Positions 17,712 to 26,406 of a DNA stretch of 64,000 nt are shown here, piece after piece. Each line of letters opens with the position of its first letter. Positions within the stretch are counted from its first letter, which is position 1. Position numbers and translations under genes: made by a program. Origin of the DNA: Paenibacillus sp. BSR1-1 (GTDB lineage Bacteria; Bacillota; Bacilli; Bacillales; Cytobacillaceae); assembly GCF_030403775.1 (NCBI RefSeq), contig NZ_JAQMWQ010000006.1:204879-268878 (forward strand). Reading direction: 5' to 3'. The notes under the pieces are model-generated. The model did no database searches and had not been told where the DNA came from. It was given only the letters and a program-made list of their open reading frames with translations.

Positions 17712-19253
17712 ATGGGAAATATAGCTTTATGGAAAAAAGGAGACTTTGCAGCTTCCTTCGGTTTGTTCGTTAATGTTTTGACCGACTTTTTGGTTATGAT
17801 CTCATTATTACTTACTGTAGTTGGGATGCCAAAAGAGTTTGTTTTTAAACAAATTGTTCCCGGCTTTGGTTTTGCTGTCCTTCTATCTGGCCTTGTTTTT
17901 GCTTATTTTGCATATAAACTAGCTAAGAAAACAGGTAGAAAAGATGTTACCGCACTACCATCAGGTTCTAGTTCACCTGGTATTTTTCTTATCGTATTTG
18001 TTATTATGCTTCCTCTATATCATCAAACAAAGGATGCTGCTTTTACAACAACAGTCGGTGTGCTTTGGTGCTTCTTTGAAGCTACCATGCTAATAATAGG
18101 TGCATTCCTGGGTGATACTCTTAGAAAGTTCGTCCCAAGAACTGTATTGCTGGCAGCTTTGGCAGGTTTGGCATTTGTATTCTTGGGTATGAACCCAATG
18201 CTGCAATCGTTTGAAATGCCAGTTGTTGCATTTGTTGCAATTATCATCATCTTCATGAACTGGTTAAGTAAACATCCAATATTAAAGAAAATACCTACGG
18301 GTTTATTATTGATCGTAATTGGAACTGCAATTGCTTGGATATTTGGATATCAAAGTCCTGCTGAGGTTAGTGAAGCTCTGAAATCATTTGGCTTTAATCC
18401 TCCTATGCTGCATTTAAATGGGCTTTTCGACCATATCGACGCTGCTCTGCCATATTTATTAACTGCTGTACCTCTAGGGCTGGCAAACTACATTTTTAAT
18501 CTAGAAAACGTTGAAGCTGCTGCTGTTTGTGGGGATGAATACAAGACTAGAGACGTTATGCTTACAAATGGTATTTGTTCTGCAATAGGCGGCCTTTGTG
18601 GTAACCCATTCCCAGTAACAGTATATGTAGGTCATGCAGGTTGGAAAGAAGTTGGTGCAGGTATAGGCTATTCTATTGCTAGCTCTGTTGCCATATTCAT
18701 ATTATCGATTTTAAGTCTAATGGGTCTGTTGCTAGCTGTTATCCCAATAGCGGCTATTGTTCCGATGCTCGTATTTATAGCGATTGTAACAGGGCATCAA
18801 GCTGTCAAAAACAGTCCGCAATTTGAAGTTCCAGTAATATTTGTATGTTTCTTCCCATGGGTGGCTACTTGGGCCCTAACGGCTGTTAATAATGCAATTT
18901 CAGCTACTGGTATGTCGGTTGGAACTGCTGCCAATCAAGTTTCTGCACATGCCCTGCATAATGCTGGACTTTTCTACGATGGCTTGGTTGCTCTAGGTAA
19001 TGGTGCTCCTATTACTAGTGTTCTTTGGGGTTGTATAGCTATATTTACGATCCGTAACACGCCAATTGGGGGCATAATAGCTGCATTTATAGGGGCAGTT
19101 TTAACCTTTGTTGGTGCTATTCATACAAACACAATCGGAATTGCCCAAACAACGGCTATGCCTTTCGTTTGGGGATATCTATTAATTGCAGGATTTTTAG
19201 CATATAAACTCTATGTAAATAAGAAAGAAAACATCGGACCTGTAACAGAGTAA
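17712..19253 (+). CDS. NCS2-type purine/xanthine permease-like protein
   Basis: A 513-residue membrane protein with about 12 or more hydrophobic segments. The motif VTALPSGSSSPGIFLIVFVIMLP near residues 80-100 resembles the ALPSG region of guanine/hypoxanthine permeases of the PbuG/AdeQ group. A later segment (NLENVEAAAVCGDEYKTRDVMLTNG) resembles their acidic substrate loop. It is a divergent member, so the substrate is uncertain; a purine, pyrimidine or similar ring is likely. It lies between carbamate kinase and the deaminase, with AAGGAG before the ATG, and gives the operon its own importer. Confidence 0.8.
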   Translation: MGNIALWKKGDFAASFGLFVNVLTDFLVMISLLLTVVGMPKEFVFKQIVPGFGFAVLLSGLVFAYFAYKLAKKTGRKDVTALPSGSSSPGIFLIVFVIMLPLYHQTKDAAFTTTVGVLWCFFEATMLIIGAFLGDTLRKFVPRTVLLAALAGLAFVFLGMNPMLQSFEMPVVAFVAIIIIFMNWLSKHPILKKIPTGLLLIVIGTAIAWIFGYQSPAEVSEALKSFGFNPPMLHLNGLFDHIDAALPYLLTAVPLGLANYIFNLENVEAAAVCGDEYKTRDVMLTNGICSAIGGLCGNPFPVTVYVGHAGWKEVGAGIGYSIASSVAIFILSILSLMGLLLAVIPIAAIVPMLVFIAIVTGHQAVKNSPQFEVPVIFVCFFPWVATWALTAVNNAISATGMSVGTAANQVSAHALHNAGLFYDGLVALGNGAPITSVLWGCIAIFTIRNTPIGGIIAAFIGAVLTFVGAIHTNTIGIAQTTAMPFVWGYLLIAGFLAYKLYVNKKENIGPVTE

Positions 19254-19277
19254 AAGTAAACTTGGAGGAATTAGGCA

Positions 19278-19730
19278 ATGGATTTCATTAAAATGGCGGT
19301 AGATGCAACGATTGAAGGAATGAATAAAAAAATTGGCGGACCATTTGGTGCCACAATTGTACGCAATGGTGAAGTCATTGCCGCTGTAAGCAATACAATG
19401 ATGAGAGATACAGACCCTTCTGCACATGCAGAGTTGGTTGCTGTTAGAGAAGCTTGTAAAAAATTAGGGATTTTTGATTTGTCAGATTGTGTAATGTATG
19501 CAACATGTGAGCCATGTCCGATGTGTGTATCTGTCATGATTTGGGCGGGGATTAAAAAGGTTTACTATGTTAATACGAAAGAAGATGCTGAAAAGCATGG
19601 GTTTTCAGATATGCACCTGCGCAAATATTTAAATGGTGAAGATGTTAGCGTTATAAAAATGCTTAAAGTAGAACCAAGAGAGGATTGCGATTATTTATTT
19701 GAGCATTTTCAAAAGTTAAACGAGAAGTAA
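19278..19730 (+). CDS. GuaD-like nucleoside/guanine deaminase
   Basis: A 150-residue member of the CMP/dCMP deaminase fold. The zinc site is complete: HAE near residue 53 and PCPMC near residues 81-85. The segment IGGPFGATIV and the HAELVAVREACKKLG block resemble B. subtilis guanine deaminase GuaD, which is of similar length. It would remove an exocyclic amino group from a ring compound. As the last gene of the operon, after an NCS2-type permease, it points to an aminated heterocycle as pathway substrate. The exact substrate cannot be read from sequence. Confidence 0.88.
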   Translation: MDFIKMAVDATIEGMNKKIGGPFGATIVRNGEVIAAVSNTMMRDTDPSAHAELVAVREACKKLGIFDLSDCVMYATCEPCPMCVSVMIWAGIKKVYYVNTKEDAEKHGFSDMHLRKYLNGEDVSVIKMLKVEPREDCDYLFEHFQKLNEK

Positions 19731-19740
19731 AAAATTCATA

Positions 19741-19788
19741 AAAACGACTTTAATATTCAAATTTATGAATGTTAAAGTCGTTTTTTTT
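19741..19788. terminator. Bidirectional terminator
   Basis: AACGACTTTAA and TTAAAGTCGTT form the stem, followed by eight T on the plus strand and TTTTTATG on the minus strand. It ends the carbamoyl operon and may also end the convergent hydrolase gene. Confidence 0.8.
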
Positions 19789-19845
19789 GCTCTGTTAAAT
19801 GGCAATGTTGATTATCAACAACAAAGTTTAACAGAGCCTTTTTTT
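19789..19845 (+). terminator. Second terminator hairpin
   Basis: GCTCTGTTAAA and TTTAACAGAGC pair across a loop that itself holds GTTGAT/ATCAAC, and a T-run follows. With the preceding hairpin this makes a tandem terminator. Confidence 0.75.
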
Positions 19846-19849
19846 AGTG

Positions 19850-20911
19850 CTACTCTATTCCTGTAAAGTGAGTATGTAGAAATTCAATGACTTGTTTTAA
19901 TGCACTTTGAACAATGGGATTGTGGAATTCTTTATCAAATACATGTTCTCCATTTGGGATTGTAATTAACTTTGCTTCGACGGACTGTTTTAAAATAGCA
20001 GCTCTCATAAAAACAGACTGCTCGAAAGGGACATCCTTATCTTTTGTACCATGTAACAAAAGTGTTGGCGGATATTCCTTCGTAACATTGTGTATGGGAC
20101 AAAAAGGACGGAGTGCTTCTTTATTGAAAGCAGGATTAACACCAGTGATTTCTTCAACCCAAACGCCGTGTTGCCTTGCATACACATAGAGGAGGAATCG
20201 CTGCTCTACAGATGCCTTTGAAATTTGCTGGTCGGTAACTAGTGCATTAGCAAGGTTTCTCGGAACAAGGTCCTTTTCAAGGTAATATTTACTCGGACTT
20301 GCTGCCCAGCTGCCTAATAGATCGCCATATCCATAGAAGGAGACAATTGCACGCGGTTTATGTTTAAATGTCCCAGTAGAAAGTGCTAAAAATCCACCGG
20401 CTGAACTGCCCACTACTGCAATCCGTTTTGGATCAATAGAAAATCGCTTTGCTCCTTCTGTTTGCAGCCAATGAAGGGAGTCTTCAACATCCTCAAGGAT
20501 ATCTTGTAGTTTTGTCTCTGGGGCTAATCGGTAATCGATTGAAAAAAGAGATATCCCATTGTTTGTGTACAGCTTAATCATTTCTTCTGTTATTTCTTCT
20601 CTTGTTCCCCAAACGAGTCCGCCCCCATGAATATAAATAACCACTGGAGAGTTCTCAAGGCTCGTTCCATAAAAATCAGCCCTAATGGAACAATCGTCAA
20701 TTTGTTTGTATATTAATGTATCCTTCATACCTATTCTCACGTCCAAGTTGAATTTTGTTTTTAATTTTAAATCCTTTTCATTAAAAATTGTATTCTCAAA
20801 AAGCAAATAATTCATCGTCCACGCGGACCAAAAAAGAAGCCTTTCATTTATACAAGTTGTACAATAGAGCTCTTTGTGTATAGTACCCAGTGCATTTGCG
20901 TTCATTTCCAA
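19850..20911 (-). CDS. Alpha/beta hydrolase (esterase/lipase, HSL-like)
   Basis: The frame encodes up to 353 residues with an oxyanion-hole motif IYIHGGGLVWG, a nucleophile elbow VVGSSAGGF, an Asp in HGTKDKDVPFE and a C-terminal His in NGEHVFDKE. These form the full catalytic set of the hormone-sensitive-lipase-like group. The substrate is unknown. The TTG at 20911 has no recognisable ribosome binding site. Homologous proteins usually begin close to the segment MKDTLIYKQ (ATG at about 20728), so the true start may be internal and the upstream 60 residues untranslated. It faces the carbamoyl operon tail to tail and is not part of it. Confidence 0.8.
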   Translation of the reverse strand: MEMNANALGTIHKELYCTTCINERLLFWSAWTMNYLLFENTIFNEKDLKLKTKFNLDVRIGMKDTLIYKQIDDCSIRADFYGTSLENSPVVIYIHGGGLVWGTREEITEEMIKLYTNNGISLFSIDYRLAPETKLQDILEDVEDSLHWLQTEGAKRFSIDPKRIAVVGSSAGGFLALSTGTFKHKPRAIVSFYGYGDLLGSWAASPSKYYLEKDLVPRNLANALVTDQQISKASVEQRFLLYVYARQHGVWVEEITGVNPAFNKEALRPFCPIHNVTKEYPPTLLLHGTKDKDVPFEQSVFMRAAILKQSVEAKLITIPNGEHVFDKEFHNPIVQSALKQVIEFLHTHFTGIE

Positions 20912-20986
20912 CTAAGTAAGTAATAAAGCCAAAAAAAAGAATAAAATTAATCATAATCGTTGAATAGACAGGAAAAGGAGTGTAGA

Positions 20987-21830
20987 TATGAATCCCTTTC
21001 ATAAAGACCTTTCCTACAAACAATTATTATTCCCGCCATATCGCATGGAAACAGGCAGCCCTAAAGTGTAATATTTGTTCGAATGGCTGTGGGTGTTTCA
21101 TTGCCGTAAAGGACGACAAAATCGTGGGTATTATGGGAAATGAAAATTATTCAATAAATAGAGGAAGACTTGGTCCAAAGGGAGAGAAACAGTGGTGGGC
21201 AAATAATAGTATTGACCGCTTAAAGTCACCATTAATTCGTCATAATGGCAGGGTTCTGTCAGCCACCTGGGAAGACGCCTACTCATTATTAATTGATAAA
21301 ACTAAGGATGTTATAAAGAGGAAGGGTCCGGGGGACTTAGCGCTCTATCATACTGGCCAAGCCTATCTTGAAGAATATTATTCCATTGCAAAAATCACAT
21401 GTGCTCGGCTTCGAATGCATCATGTCGATGCCAATACCAGGCAATGTACTGCAACGGCTGATTGGTCGCTAATTCAAACCTTTGGGTCGGATGGGCCTCC
21501 TGCCTGTGAAGAAGATGTCGATTTAACAGACGTCATTGTTTTTTTGGGAAGGAATTCCAATGAGACGGTAAATTCCATGCATTTGATTATGGGGAAAATA
21601 GGAAAACCAGGCTCTGGACCTTTTCAGCATGCCGGCCAGCCTAGTTCGATGTCAGAATCAACTCACTTTTCCAGCGGATTCAAATTGTCATAAATGAAAT
21701 ACAGACCCAAATTCACGAATTAATTAAAAAACAAGGGGATAAGAAACGACAAAAATCTCATTGGGGTATTTTATATCGGGCTTTTGATATGCTGGATGAA
21801 ATAGCCGTTTTACTAACTAAAAATATAGAA
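20987..21830 (+). pseudogene. Decayed molybdopterin oxidoreductase (formate dehydrogenase-like)
   Basis: An ATG at 20987 opens a frame (MNPFHKDLSYKQLLFPPYR) that stops at 21071. Another frame carries on with a 4Fe-4S motif (CNICSNGCGC) at about 21067-21096 and the molybdopterin-domain segment NRGRLGPKGEKQWW, open to 21693. Within that frame the early-domain text EEDVDLTDVIVFLGRN passes directly to GKIGKPGSGPFQHAGQPSSMS, which in the family lies hundreds of residues later. So there is at least one frameshift and one large internal deletion, and the catalytic core is gone. A further short open segment to about 21830 may be its degraded tail. Confidence 0.75.
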
Positions 21831-21861
21831 CATACTTTGATGGTATGTTCTATATTTATTT
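21827..21861 (+). terminator. Terminator downstream of the pseudogene
   Basis: ATAGAACATAC and GTATGTTCTAT form an 11-bp stem followed by ATTTATTTAG, just before the stop of the convergent small gene. Confidence 0.6.
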
Positions 21862-21864
21862 AGT

Positions 21865-22182
21865 CTATTTCATTTCGTTTAACGCCCTGTATATTTGCGT
21901 ATACATACTGCCTTGAATGATATTTTCTAGAAAGAAATCACCTATAAGCTTCAAATATTCTTCATCATCAAACATCTTTTTATTTTGAAGCTCCATTTCT
22001 GCTAATCCTTCATAGGTCGATAGTAGTGCATATGTATGATCTTCTCCGGATATGGGAGTCAATATTTCAACCTTATGGTCATAATTTTCATTCCGAAATT
22101 TTTTGATTTCTTTTAAATTATCAATCCCCTCTTTAAATTTATCCTGTTTGATTTCAAACGTCTGATAAACATAAACAGACAT
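21865..22182 (-). CDS. Small protein with NIPSNAP/ferredoxin-like look, function unknown
   Basis: The likely start is the ATG at 22182, giving 105 residues beginning MSVYVYQTFEIKQDKFKEG, because GGGGGTG precedes it at proper distance; 16 further codons upstream are open but lack such a site. The strand-helix layout and the opening VYVYQTFEI recall NIPSNAP or antibiotic-biosynthesis-monooxygenase type dimeric folds, but no catalytic residue can be named. It stands alone between a pseudogene and a VanW gene. Confidence 0.6.
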   Translation of the reverse strand: MSVYVYQTFEIKQDKFKEGIDNLKEIKKFRNENYDHKVEILTPISGEDHTYALLSTYEGLAEMELQNKKMFDDEEYLKLIGDFFLENIIQGSMYTQIYRALNEMK

Positions 22183-22449
22183 TTTTAGCACCCCCGCAAT
22201 TAAATTCCAGTTTAATGCTAATATTTGCAAATATCCCTTAAATATTCATAGGGAAAATAGATAATGACTTTTACTCCTTTTTAGTACTTTTGTCATTATT
22301 TTATTTTTGGTAAAGTGATAGAATTAAAAACTAAAGATACAAGTTTCCTTTTTTCATAGCAGTATTTTGGAATTTTATTGAAACAAAATTGAGTGTGAAA
22401 ACGTCTAAGATTAAAACGACGTAAATCAGAAGGGGAAAAGCTGGGGGAA

Positions 22450-23442
22450 ATGGAAAAATTAAAATGGGCAATTTCATTTTTATTAGGAGTCAGTTTAATA
22501 GGTTTGGCTGGCTGTTCGTTGCAAACAACAAAAGAAAAAGTAGCACATGCAACGGAAAAGCAAGTGAAGAAACTGGTTAAGAAGGATGAACCTAAAAAAC
22601 AAGAGGAAGAGAAACCTGTTTTTGTTAATATTATCGACCCGAATACTAAAGCGACTATAAAAACGTTTTCTCCAAAGGATATGGGATTTAAAACCGACAT
22701 TGAAAAATATAAAGCCGAAATAGCAAAAATAGCGAAGGATTTTGCAAGGGGAACAAAAGATACCCCTGGATATGATAAAAGAATGATTCTTGATAAATTG
22801 GATGCAAATGGCCAGGTGATCAAGGGGACTCCTCAAACCATTCTAGATGAGGATGAATTAACAGGAAAGATCCTCCAGCTTTCAGAAACAGGCGGCAATG
22901 TTGAAGTCCCGCTATATGTAACTGCCAGTGGTTATAAGGTGGAAGACGTATCCCATTTAGGGGAGACAGTTGTCGCTTCATATACGACCCATTTTAATAG
23001 CGGGATTGTTGGCAGGTCAAAAAACATTGCTTTATCCGCAGCTGCTATTAATAATGTAATCATCGGTGTCCAAGACAGCTTCTCTTATAATACAACCGTT
23101 GGCCCAAGTGATGCAGCCCACGGCTATCAAAAAGCACCTGAGATTCAGGATGGGAAATTAGTCGATGGCTATGGCGGCGGGATTTGTCAGACTTCTTCAA
23201 CTCTGTATAATGCCATTGATCAGCTAGCTGTCAGCTATATTGAAAAGCATCATCATTCCCTTCATGTAGGATACGTTCCTGAAGGAAGGGATGCTACAGT
23301 ATCCTATGGAGGTAAAGATTTTCGATTTAAAAATACCACTGGTGTTCCGATTGTCTTAAAAGCTATTGTAAGAAAAGGTTCTCTTACAATTGAAGTAAGA
23401 ACTTCAAAAGAATATAAAAGTCTTATTAAGAAAGCAATTTAA
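22450..23442 (+). CDS. VanW family lipoprotein
   Basis: The 330-residue protein has a lipoprotein signal with lipobox LAGC (Cys22). A Lys/Glu-rich linker and an N-terminal domain of unknown type (about 55-175) follow. The C-terminal VanW domain (about 185-325) has FNSGIVGRSKNIALSAAAINN, the characteristic GYGGGICQTSSTLYNA, and HHHSLHVGYVPEGRDATVSYG. VanW domains occur in cell-wall and germination-linked proteins of Firmicutes; the activity is not settled. The Cys in GGGICQ and the His cluster could be functional. The start is preceded by GGGGGAA. Confidence 0.9.
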   Translation: MEKLKWAISFLLGVSLIGLAGCSLQTTKEKVAHATEKQVKKLVKKDEPKKQEEEKPVFVNIIDPNTKATIKTFSPKDMGFKTDIEKYKAEIAKIAKDFARGTKDTPGYDKRMILDKLDANGQVIKGTPQTILDEDELTGKILQLSETGGNVEVPLYVTASGYKVEDVSHLGETVVASYTTHFNSGIVGRSKNIALSAAAINNVIIGVQDSFSYNTTVGPSDAAHGYQKAPEIQDGKLVDGYGGGICQTSSTLYNAIDQLAVSYIEKHHHSLHVGYVPEGRDATVSYGGKDFRFKNTTGVPIVLKAIVRKGSLTIEVRTSKEYKSLIKKAI

Positions 23443-23472
23443 ATAGGAAATCCTTAGTTTTTTAACCTTTGG

Positions 23473-23500
23473 CCAGCATCCTTAAGATGCTGGTCTTTTT
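23473..23500 (+). terminator. Terminator after VanW gene
   Basis: CCAGCATC and GATGCTGG form a tight stem followed by TCTTTTT. Confidence 0.85.
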
Positions 23501-23628
23501 ATTAAAGGAAGTAAACCCATTTATTCTTGAATATTAAACCATCATATGTCTTACTGCATATTTTGATTAATAATGGGTGAAATCGTCTATAGAAAAAATA
23601 TTTTTGTGGGTGAAGGGGGAACTGTGGG

Positions 23629-24357
23629 ATGGATCAAAGTAATTACTCCTCAATGATGCAAAACTATATTGAAGAAGCGATGAAAGTGAAAGAAAGTTTT
23701 GAGACTGCTGAGAATGGGCTTTTGGAAGAATTTGAAGTAAGAAAAATGGTTTTTGAGGATGTCAAGGTTCGCTTCCTGAAAACAGAAGAAGCATTTAAAC
23801 GCGGTGAAACAACACAGGAAGTATATGATCAAGTGAAAAGGGATCTAAATCGGGTAGAAGAAACAATGAATGAATTAAATCAAAAGCTTGATGAAATCAA
23901 TACGATTATGGCAAAACGACTTGAAGCCGCTCATGCAAAGCTTAATGACTTAAAAAAGCAATATGTAGATGAAATTGACCAAGAGAAGAAAAAATTAAAA
24001 TATCAGTTAATGAAGGCGAAATATGATTATCTTCAAGATACAATCAAAGCCAAGAATAAATTTATTAAAGAATTAAAACATGCAAAAAAAGATTTTAATA
24101 AAACTACTAAGGAGATTCGTAAAGCATCAAAAGAAATGAGTGCAGAAGCAAATTATCTTCAGGAGATTGATCAGTATTTAGGACTTGACTCGATTATCGA
24201 ACTGCAGGACGATTTTCAAGTTGTCATATCAGAAGAGATTGACGATGAAGAAACAGCTCTAACAAAAGAGGAATTGCATGATGCTTTACAACTGGGAAAG
24301 ATATCGGCTAAATTAGAAAAAAAAATTAACAAAGCTATTAGGTTGGGGTTAATATAA
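23629..24357 (+). CDS. Coiled-coil protein of unknown function
   Basis: A 242-residue, highly charged protein without membrane segments. Residues from about 15 to 190 are almost continuous heptad-like helix rich in Lys, Glu and Leu. A short C-terminal part (about 195-242) contains LTKEELHDALQLGKISAKLEKKINKAIRLGLI, which may be a small helical domain. No enzyme motif is visible. It is a monocistronic gene between two terminators. I do not recognise the family. Confidence 0.7.
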   Translation: MDQSNYSSMMQNYIEEAMKVKESFETAENGLLEEFEVRKMVFEDVKVRFLKTEEAFKRGETTQEVYDQVKRDLNRVEETMNELNQKLDEINTIMAKRLEAAHAKLNDLKKQYVDEIDQEKKKLKYQLMKAKYDYLQDTIKAKNKFIKELKHAKKDFNKTTKEIRKASKEMSAEANYLQEIDQYLGLDSIIELQDDFQVVISEEIDDEETALTKEELHDALQLGKISAKLEKKINKAIRLGLI

Positions 24358-24405
24358 AAAACCTTTCACAGCTCTATTTTGCAATAGAGCTGTGAAAGGT
24401 TTTTG
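24356..24405. terminator. Bidirectional terminator
   Basis: A perfect stem of about 17 bp (ACCTTTCACAGCTCTAT with its complement), flanked by A-run and T-run, serves the two convergent genes. Confidence 0.88.
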
Positions 24406-24411
24406 TAAGGA

Positions 24412-24618
24412 TTACCTCATTTCCTCCCAGTCCGTATAATTGCCGCTGCCTTGACACCCTGGACATTCAAAGGAATTAAAATATGCAAATTCATTATAAG
24501 GATAAACTGTATAGCCTCTGCCTTGGCAATCAGGACATTTGCCTTGGTCTTTCATATTTGAAACATGATTTTGATATCTGGTCTCTTTCCATTGGTTAAA
24601 TGAGTTGAGAAGTCCCAT
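24412..24618 (-). CDS. Small DnaJ-type zinc-finger protein
   Basis: The 68-residue protein has two CxxCxGxG motifs, CPDCQGRGY near residue 29 and CPGCQGSGN near residue 53. These can bind one zinc as in the central domain of DnaJ. It lacks a J domain and any other part. Such short proteins are common in Bacillus and have no clear role. AGGTGAATTAA precedes the ATG. Confidence 0.75.
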   Translation of the reverse strand: MGLLNSFNQWKETRYQNHVSNMKDQGKCPDCQGRGYTVYPYNEFAYFNSFECPGCQGSGNYTDWEEMR

Positions 24619-24725
24619 TTAATTCACCTCATCTTTTTACATTAGTATGGGGGAAAAATGGAATTTTTATGCTTATATTTTCCATTATCAAACTTCTTTA
24701 TTATTGTTTGATAATATTTTATATG

Positions 24726-24757
24726 TAAAAACGCTCACTTTTGTGAGCGTTTTTTGC
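24726..24757. terminator. Bidirectional terminator hairpin
   Basis: AACGCTCAC and GTGAGCGTT with a four-base loop and a six-T tail lie in front of the end of the rocR gene. The A-run on the other side makes it able to work for rocR as well. Confidence 0.75.
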
Positions 24758-24773
24758 CTGAAGGCTTATCTTT

Positions 24774-26192
24774 TTAGCTATTCTCAATGTTTAATTTCTT
24801 CATCCGATATTGCAGGCTTTGCCGGCTTAAACCTAGAAGTCCCGCCGTCTTTGAAATGTTAAAATCATTTTTTTTCAAGACATGCTCAATATAAGATTTT
24901 TCAAATAATTCCAATTGGTCCTTTAATGGAACCGTGGTATCTGCATTTTCATTTATAAATGTATCTACAGTTGAGAGGGGGATCATCCGCTCTTTCAGCT
25001 GCATTCTGCTGCGATATTGATAGGGTAAATGGGAGTAACGAATAATTTCTTCATCCATTATAATGTTCATTGCCGCTTCAATAATATGCTCTAATTCACG
25101 GACATTACCATGCCATTCATATTCAAAGAAGGATTGTTTAACCTCCTCAGATAATCCTTTTACATTCATTTGGAAGCGTTCATTATATTTTTCAATAAAA
25201 TGCTCCACTAATAACGGTATATCTTCTTTTCTTTCTCTTAATGGCGGAATAAAGATAGTCACCACACCAAGGCGGTAATATAAATCTTTTCGCAAATGAT
25301 TATTGGCGATGGCATCAATCGGATCCTCATTTATATTGGCAATGACTCTAACATCAACAGGTGTATCTTTGGTATCCCCTATGCGCCGTATCATTTTTTC
25401 TTGAAGAACACGCAATAATTTTGCTTGAAGATTTAAATTTAATGAATTGATTTCATCAAGCAGTAACGTGCCACCTTCCGCCTGTTCAAATAATCCTGGG
25501 TGATCCGTTGCTCCTGTAAACGCACCTCGTTTCGTTCCGAAAAGCAGGCCCTCAATTAAATTGTCAGGTAAGGCTGCACAGTTTTGCGAGATAAAGGGAG
25601 CAGATAACCGGCCGCTGGCATTATGAATACTTTGGGCAAAAAGCTCTTTCCCTGTGCCGGTCTCGCCGACAATTAATACATAAGAAGAGGTACGACTTGC
25701 ACGGGTGGCAGCTTCGATAACCTCTCGAATAGCAGGACTTTTTCCAATAATTTTATCAAAGGTATACCTCGTAGACCCCTTATACAAATTTCCTTTCATG
25801 AGACGTTCTAATTTTGTCACATCGTTTGCTATCTCCACAGCACCTTGCAGGGCATCACCCTGATAAATAGGGATAGTATTGTTTATCGTTGTGATTGCCT
25901 GGCCTTTATTATTAAAGTAGGTTTGTTTAACGTTGGCAGTTTCCTTGCCCTCCTGCAGTGCTTTTACGAGAGTACTAGATTGGTCATCCTTAAACATGAA
26001 CACATCTAATAACTTTTTATTGATAACGTCTTGAAAATCCATGGATTCCATTTGCATCATTTTTTTATTATAAATAATCGACCTGCCTGTTTCGTCGACG
26101 GCATGTACCCCGACATCGACCTCATCTAATATCCGTTTATACATCCGATTTAAATATTGTAAGTATTGGATGGTATGATTTGTACTTTCCAT
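24774..26192 (-). CDS. rocR: RocR-type sigma-54 activator of arginine/ornithine catabolism
   Basis: An N-terminal PAS domain (about residues 15-115, with DEVDVGVHAVDETGR) precedes an AAA+ domain with Walker A GETGTGKE, the sigma-54 contact motif GAFTGA and Walker B GGTLLLDEIN. A C-terminal Fis-type helix-turn-helix (NISKTAGLLGLSRQSLQYRMKKL) closes the protein. Order and length match B. subtilis RocR, which responds to ornithine or citrulline. The ATG at 26192 (472 residues) is preferred over a GTG at 26228 because AAAGGG lies before it and homologues start there. It is divergent from rocA, whose upstream region holds its probable binding site. Confidence 0.92.
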   Translation of the reverse strand: MESTNHTIQYLQYLNRMYKRILDEVDVGVHAVDETGRSIIYNKKMMQMESMDFQDVINKKLLDVFMFKDDQSSTLVKALQEGKETANVKQTYFNNKGQAITTINNTIPIYQGDALQGAVEIANDVTKLERLMKGNLYKGSTRYTFDKIIGKSPAIREVIEAATRASRTSSYVLIVGETGTGKELFAQSIHNASGRLSAPFISQNCAALPDNLIEGLLFGTKRGAFTGATDHPGLFEQAEGGTLLLDEINSLNLNLQAKLLRVLQEKMIRRIGDTKDTPVDVRVIANINEDPIDAIANNHLRKDLYYRLGVVTIFIPPLRERKEDIPLLVEHFIEKYNERFQMNVKGLSEEVKQSFFEYEWHGNVRELEHIIEAAMNIIMDEEIIRYSHLPYQYRSRMQLKERMIPLSTVDTFINENADTTVPLKDQLELFEKSYIEHVLKKNDFNISKTAGLLGLSRQSLQYRMKKLNIENS

Positions 26193-26255
26193 GATGACTT
26201 CATTCCCTTTGTTTAATCCTTTATGCACCTATTTAATCAAAAAAAACGTAATAAT

Positions 26256-26270
26256 GCAAAATAATTTTGC
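26256..26270. promoter_or_regulatory. RocR-like upstream activating palindrome
   Basis: GCAAAATAATTTTGC is a perfect 15-bp palindrome, extended by ATAAT-like flanks on both sides. It lies about 85-100 bases before the -24 element, the usual position of an enhancer for a sigma-54 activator. It resembles the RocR site of B. subtilis as I remember it. Confidence 0.75.
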
Positions 26271-26353
26271 GTTATGGTAAAAATTATGCGGTATTGTGCA
26301 AAAAATAATGGCGGCCTGATTATCAGGAACCCAATAACACCGCAAAAATAATA

Positions 26354-26371
26354 TTGGCACGGAACTTGCAT
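26354..26371 (+). promoter_or_regulatory. Sigma-54 (-24/-12) promoter of rocA
   Basis: TTGGCACGGAACTTGCAT matches the sigma-54 consensus, with the GG and GC pairs 12 bases apart. Transcription should start near 26383, about 24 bases before the rocA ATG. It fits the GAFTGA-bearing activator encoded divergently. Confidence 0.88.
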
Positions 26372-26406
26372 AATGTTTTAACGGAACAATAAAAGGAGGT
26401 AAAAAA

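Noticed and set aside
21124..21693. Intact small molybdopterin-binding gene
   Set aside because: The frame starts inside the 4Fe-4S domain, joins sequence from distant parts of the enzyme and lacks the catalytic core, so it was called a pseudogene.
22296..22823. Long leftward frame opposite the VanW gene (175 codons)
   Set aside because: It is Phe/Ser-rich antisense shadow of a well-supported lipoprotein gene, with no start signal.
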